The position numbers and the translations under genes were made by a program. Shown in pieces: positions 52,738 to 54,898 of a DNA stretch of 54,898 bases. The notes below the pieces were generated by a model. The model was not told the origin of the DNA, searched no databases, and was given only the letters and a program-made list of their open reading frames with translations. Source of the stretch: Bacteroidaceae bacterium (GTDB taxonomy: Bacteria; Bacteroidota; Bacteroidia; Bacteroidales; Bacteroidaceae); NCBI GenBank assembly GCA_024688885.1, contig JAILDV010000063.1, forward strand, positions 1 through 54,898, written 5' to 3'. Position 1 is the first letter of the stretch; every line of letters starts with the position of its first letter.

Positions 52738-54474
52738 ATGGACAACGAACTGATTAAGCAGTGTACGACTGAGGCTCAGAAGTGGCTTTCTCCCGCTTTT
52801 GATGCCGAGACACAGGCAGAAGTGAAGGCTATGCTCGATGCTGAGGACAAGACTGCACTCATCGACGCATTTTATCAGAATCTGGAGTTTGGTACTGGCG
52901 GTTTGCGCGGTATCATGGGTGCGGGCACCAACCGCATGAACAAGTATATTGTAGGTATGGCCACTCAAGGCTTTGCCAACTATATCAACAAGGCATTCGC
53001 TGGCAAGAAGGACATCAGCGTGGTGGTGGGTCATGACTGCCGCAACAACTCTCGCCTCTTTGCTGAGACCGTGGCTGACATCTTCTCAGCTAATGGCATT
53101 AAGGCTTATCTCTTCGAGAGCCTTCGTCCTACTCCTGAGATTTCATTCGCTATCCGTCAGTTGGGTGCTCAGGCAGGTGTGAACATCACTGCCAGCCACA
53201 ACCCACGCGAGTATAACGGTTACAAGGCTTACTGGGACGATGGCGCACAGGTGCTGGCTCCACATGACACGGGCATCATTGACGAGGTGAACAAGGTGAC
53301 GATTGACCAAGTGAAGTTCACGCCTAACAATGACCTCATCCAGATTATCGGTGGTGAGATGGATGTCGACTACCTGAACGCTGTGCATGAGGCGCTGGTT
53401 GACCAAGACGTGATTAACCGTCAGAAGGACCTTTGCATCGTTTATTCTCCGCTGCACGGAACAGGCCGTGTGATTATCCCTGCTGCCTTGCGCACTTGGG
53501 GCTTCCAGAACATCAACGTGGTGAAGGAGCAGATGGTGATTGACGGCAACTTCCCAACAGTGGTTTCTCCTAACCCAGAGAATTCTGAGGCGATGACATT
53601 GGGCATGAAGTTGGGCACCAAGCTGAATGCTGACCTCGTGCTGGCTTCTGATCCTGATGCTGACCGCTTGGCTGTGGTATGCCGCGATCCCAAGGGCGAG
53701 TGGTGCATCCTGAATGGTAACCAGACCGCTCTGATGCTCTCTTACTATATTATTGAGAACAAGAAGAAGCTGGGGCAGCTGAAGGGCAACGAGTTCATGG
53801 TGAAGACCATTGTGACAACGGAAACCATCGCCGAGATTGCCAAGCGCAACAACGTGGAGATTCGTGATGTCTATACTGGCTTCAAATGGATTGCACGTGA
53901 AATCAAGCTCTCTGAGGGCGTGAAGAAGTATATTGGTGGCGGTGAGGAATCATTTGGTTACTTGCCATTTGACAAGGTGCGCGACAAGGACAGCCCTGCT
54001 TCCATCTGTCTGCTCTGCGAGATTGCTGCATGGGCAAAGGATAACGGCATGACGCTGTATGACCTGCTGATGAAGATTTACCTTGACTATGGCTTTGCTT
54101 ATCAGAATGCCATCAGTGTGACGAAGCCTGGCAAGAGTGGTGCAGACGAAATCAAGCAGATGATGGAGGACTTCCGTAAGAATCCTCCTGCATCGCTGGG
54201 TGGCAGCCCTGTGGTATGTGTGAAGGACTACAAGACGCTGAAGCAGGTGTGCGACGGCAAGGAGTCTGCCCTTGACATGCCTGCCACCAGCAACGTGCTC
54301 CAGTGGTTTACCGCCGATGGTACCAAGATTTCTGTGCGCCCGTCTGGCACCGAACCTAAGATTAAGTTCTATGTGGAGGTGAAGGGTGAAATGGGATGTC
54401 CAAAGTGCTATCCTTCTGCTACAGCAGAGGCGCAGGCAAAAGTGGATGCAATCAAGAAAGACTTAGGGTTATAA
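52738..54474 (+). CDS. Phosphoglucomutase/phosphomannomutase
   Basis: 578 aa, the length of the alpha-D-phosphohexomutase group that includes PgcA-type enzymes. The phosphoserine loop is NITASHNPREYNGYKAY (Ser153), the metal loop is ASDPDADRLAV, the sugar loop is GGGEESFGYLP, and the phosphate-binding loop is RPSGTEPKIKFY. It interconverts hexose 1- and 6-phosphates for glycan and glycogen synthesis. It has its own promoter. A specific choice between glucose and mannose substrates cannot be made from sequence. Confidence 0.94.
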   Translation: MDNELIKQCTTEAQKWLSPAFDAETQAEVKAMLDAEDKTALIDAFYQNLEFGTGGLRGIMGAGTNRMNKYIVGMATQGFANYINKAFAGKKDISVVVGHDCRNNSRLFAETVADIFSANGIKAYLFESLRPTPEISFAIRQLGAQAGVNITASHNPREYNGYKAYWDDGAQVLAPHDTGIIDEVNKVTIDQVKFTPNNDLIQIIGGEMDVDYLNAVHEALVDQDVINRQKDLCIVYSPLHGTGRVIIPAALRTWGFQNINVVKEQMVIDGNFPTVVSPNPENSEAMTLGMKLGTKLNADLVLASDPDADRLAVVCRDPKGEWCILNGNQTALMLSYYIIENKKKLGQLKGNEFMVKTIVTTETIAEIAKRNNVEIRDVYTGFKWIAREIKLSEGVKKYIGGGEESFGYLPFDKVRDKDSPASICLLCEIAAWAKDNGMTLYDLLMKIYLDYGFAYQNAISVTKPGKSGADEIKQMMEDFRKNPPASLGGSPVVCVKDYKTLKQVCDGKESALDMPATSNVLQWFTADGTKISVRPSGTEPKIKFYVEVKGEMGCPKCYPSATAEAQAKVDAIKKDLGL

Positions 54475-54481
54475 TTAGTTG

Positions 54482-54548
54482 GGAATGAGGAATTGCCCTG
54501 TAGCTTGTTCCTAATGAGGGAACAACTGGATAGCCAATTCCTCATTCC
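54482..54548. terminator. Nested inverted repeat after the phosphohexomutase gene
   Basis: GGAATGAGGAATTG (54482-54495) pairs perfectly with CAATTCCTCATTCC (54535-54548). Inside, TTGTTCC and GGAACAA form a second hairpin. A T-rich stretch follows. It may end transcription or be a repeat. Confidence 0.6.
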
Positions 54549-54595
54549 AAACTCCTCATTTCTTATTCCTAACCTTTATAAATCATGTAAAAAAT

Positions 54596-54898
54596 ATGAA
54601 AAATGAACAGTTCCTTGTTTGTGGGCACAATATCCTGACAATGGCCTTTGTCTTTTTGTATGGCACAGGAACTGTATGTGCACAGGGCAATAATAGTCAC
54701 TTGGGTGGTGACGACAGCGGAGTGACCTCACTGAGTGAACGTCTGCTGAAAGTGGAAAAACATTCGGATGCTTTCAATGTGTTCCTAAATATGCACGCAT
54801 CTTATCAAGAGCGGTTTAATGGTGATGAAGAGGGTGGCTCCTTCAAGGGACGCCAACTGCGTTTGGAGATGAAAGGCACATTTGACGACCATTGGAGT
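54596..54898 (+). CDS. Start of an outer-membrane porin (OprO/OprP-like), partial
   Basis: 101 codons, open at the right edge of the window. A signal peptide (LTMAFVFLYGTGTVCAQ) ends near residue 31. LSERLLKVEKHSDAFNVFLN is a short coiled coil, and FKGRQLRLEMKGTFDDHWS is the first barrel strand pattern typical of phosphate-selective porins O and P in Bacteroidota. The call rests on this N-terminal part only. Confidence 0.65.
   Translation, partial: MKNEQFLVCGHNILTMAFVFLYGTGTVCAQGNNSHLGGDDSGVTSLSERLLKVEKHSDAFNVFLNMHASYQERFNGDEEGGSFKGRQLRLEMKGTFDDHWS

Overview
The window looks like a chromosomal segment from a member of the Bacteroidales, most likely Prevotella or a close relative. Evidence: promoters fit the Bacteroidota pattern TTTG, 18-20 nt, TAnnTTTG; the CRISPR is type II-C with a 47-nt repeat; typical families are present (DUF5687 exporter, DUF349 protein, LolA-like chaperone next to FtsK, an Nfn-like fusion, a methylmalonyl-CoA decarboxylase operon). 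No rRNA or tRNA gene was seen. All calls come from reading the sequence; no database was searched.

Layout. 1-2077: CRISPR array running off the left edge. 2187-7623 (minus): cas2, cas1, cas9. 7698-7817 (plus): tracrRNA with its own promoter and terminator, divergent from cas9. 7818-8777: no intact gene, but three kinds of tandem repeat and a 27-codon fragment faintly like a Cas12a start. 8778-14873 (minus operon): lptB, rsfS, ftsH, cdsA, DUF349 gene. 15024-16546: mlaE and mlaF. 16730-25506: topB, tig, clpP, clpX, recQ. 25671-29620: guaB, then convergent Nfn-like fusion. 29797-35334: ftsK, lolA-like gene, DUF5687 permease and ABC ATPase. 35391-46973: AT-rich accessory island. 47422-52183: methylmalonyl-CoA epimerase and the Na+-pumping decarboxylase genes. 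52738-54474: phosphohexomutase. 54596-end: start of a porin.

Most interesting region. The island opens with a decayed YhcG/DUF1016 nuclease between two 40-bp direct repeats. A five-gene operon follows: an exported C14 caspase-like protease, an ECF sigma factor, a single-pass anti-sigma-like protein, an exported TPR protein and an exported TPR-CHAT protease. After it come nine small, lipoprotein or membrane genes of unknown function. Two caspase-clan proteases predicted outside the inner membrane, encoded with a sigma/anti-sigma pair, suggest a proteolytic envelope-to-transcription signalling system. It resembles the craspase/anti-sigma logic of type III-E CRISPR, but without any RNA-guided part nearby. 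This is inference from gene content and topology.

Other notable points: CRISPR repeats that carry their own promoter; a cas9 leader sharing 11 nt with the repeat and so complementary to tracrRNA; two inverted copies of a GC-rich element read in frame inside topB; a 136-codon insertion in the recQ helicase core; and several dispersed repeats shared between distant parts of the window.
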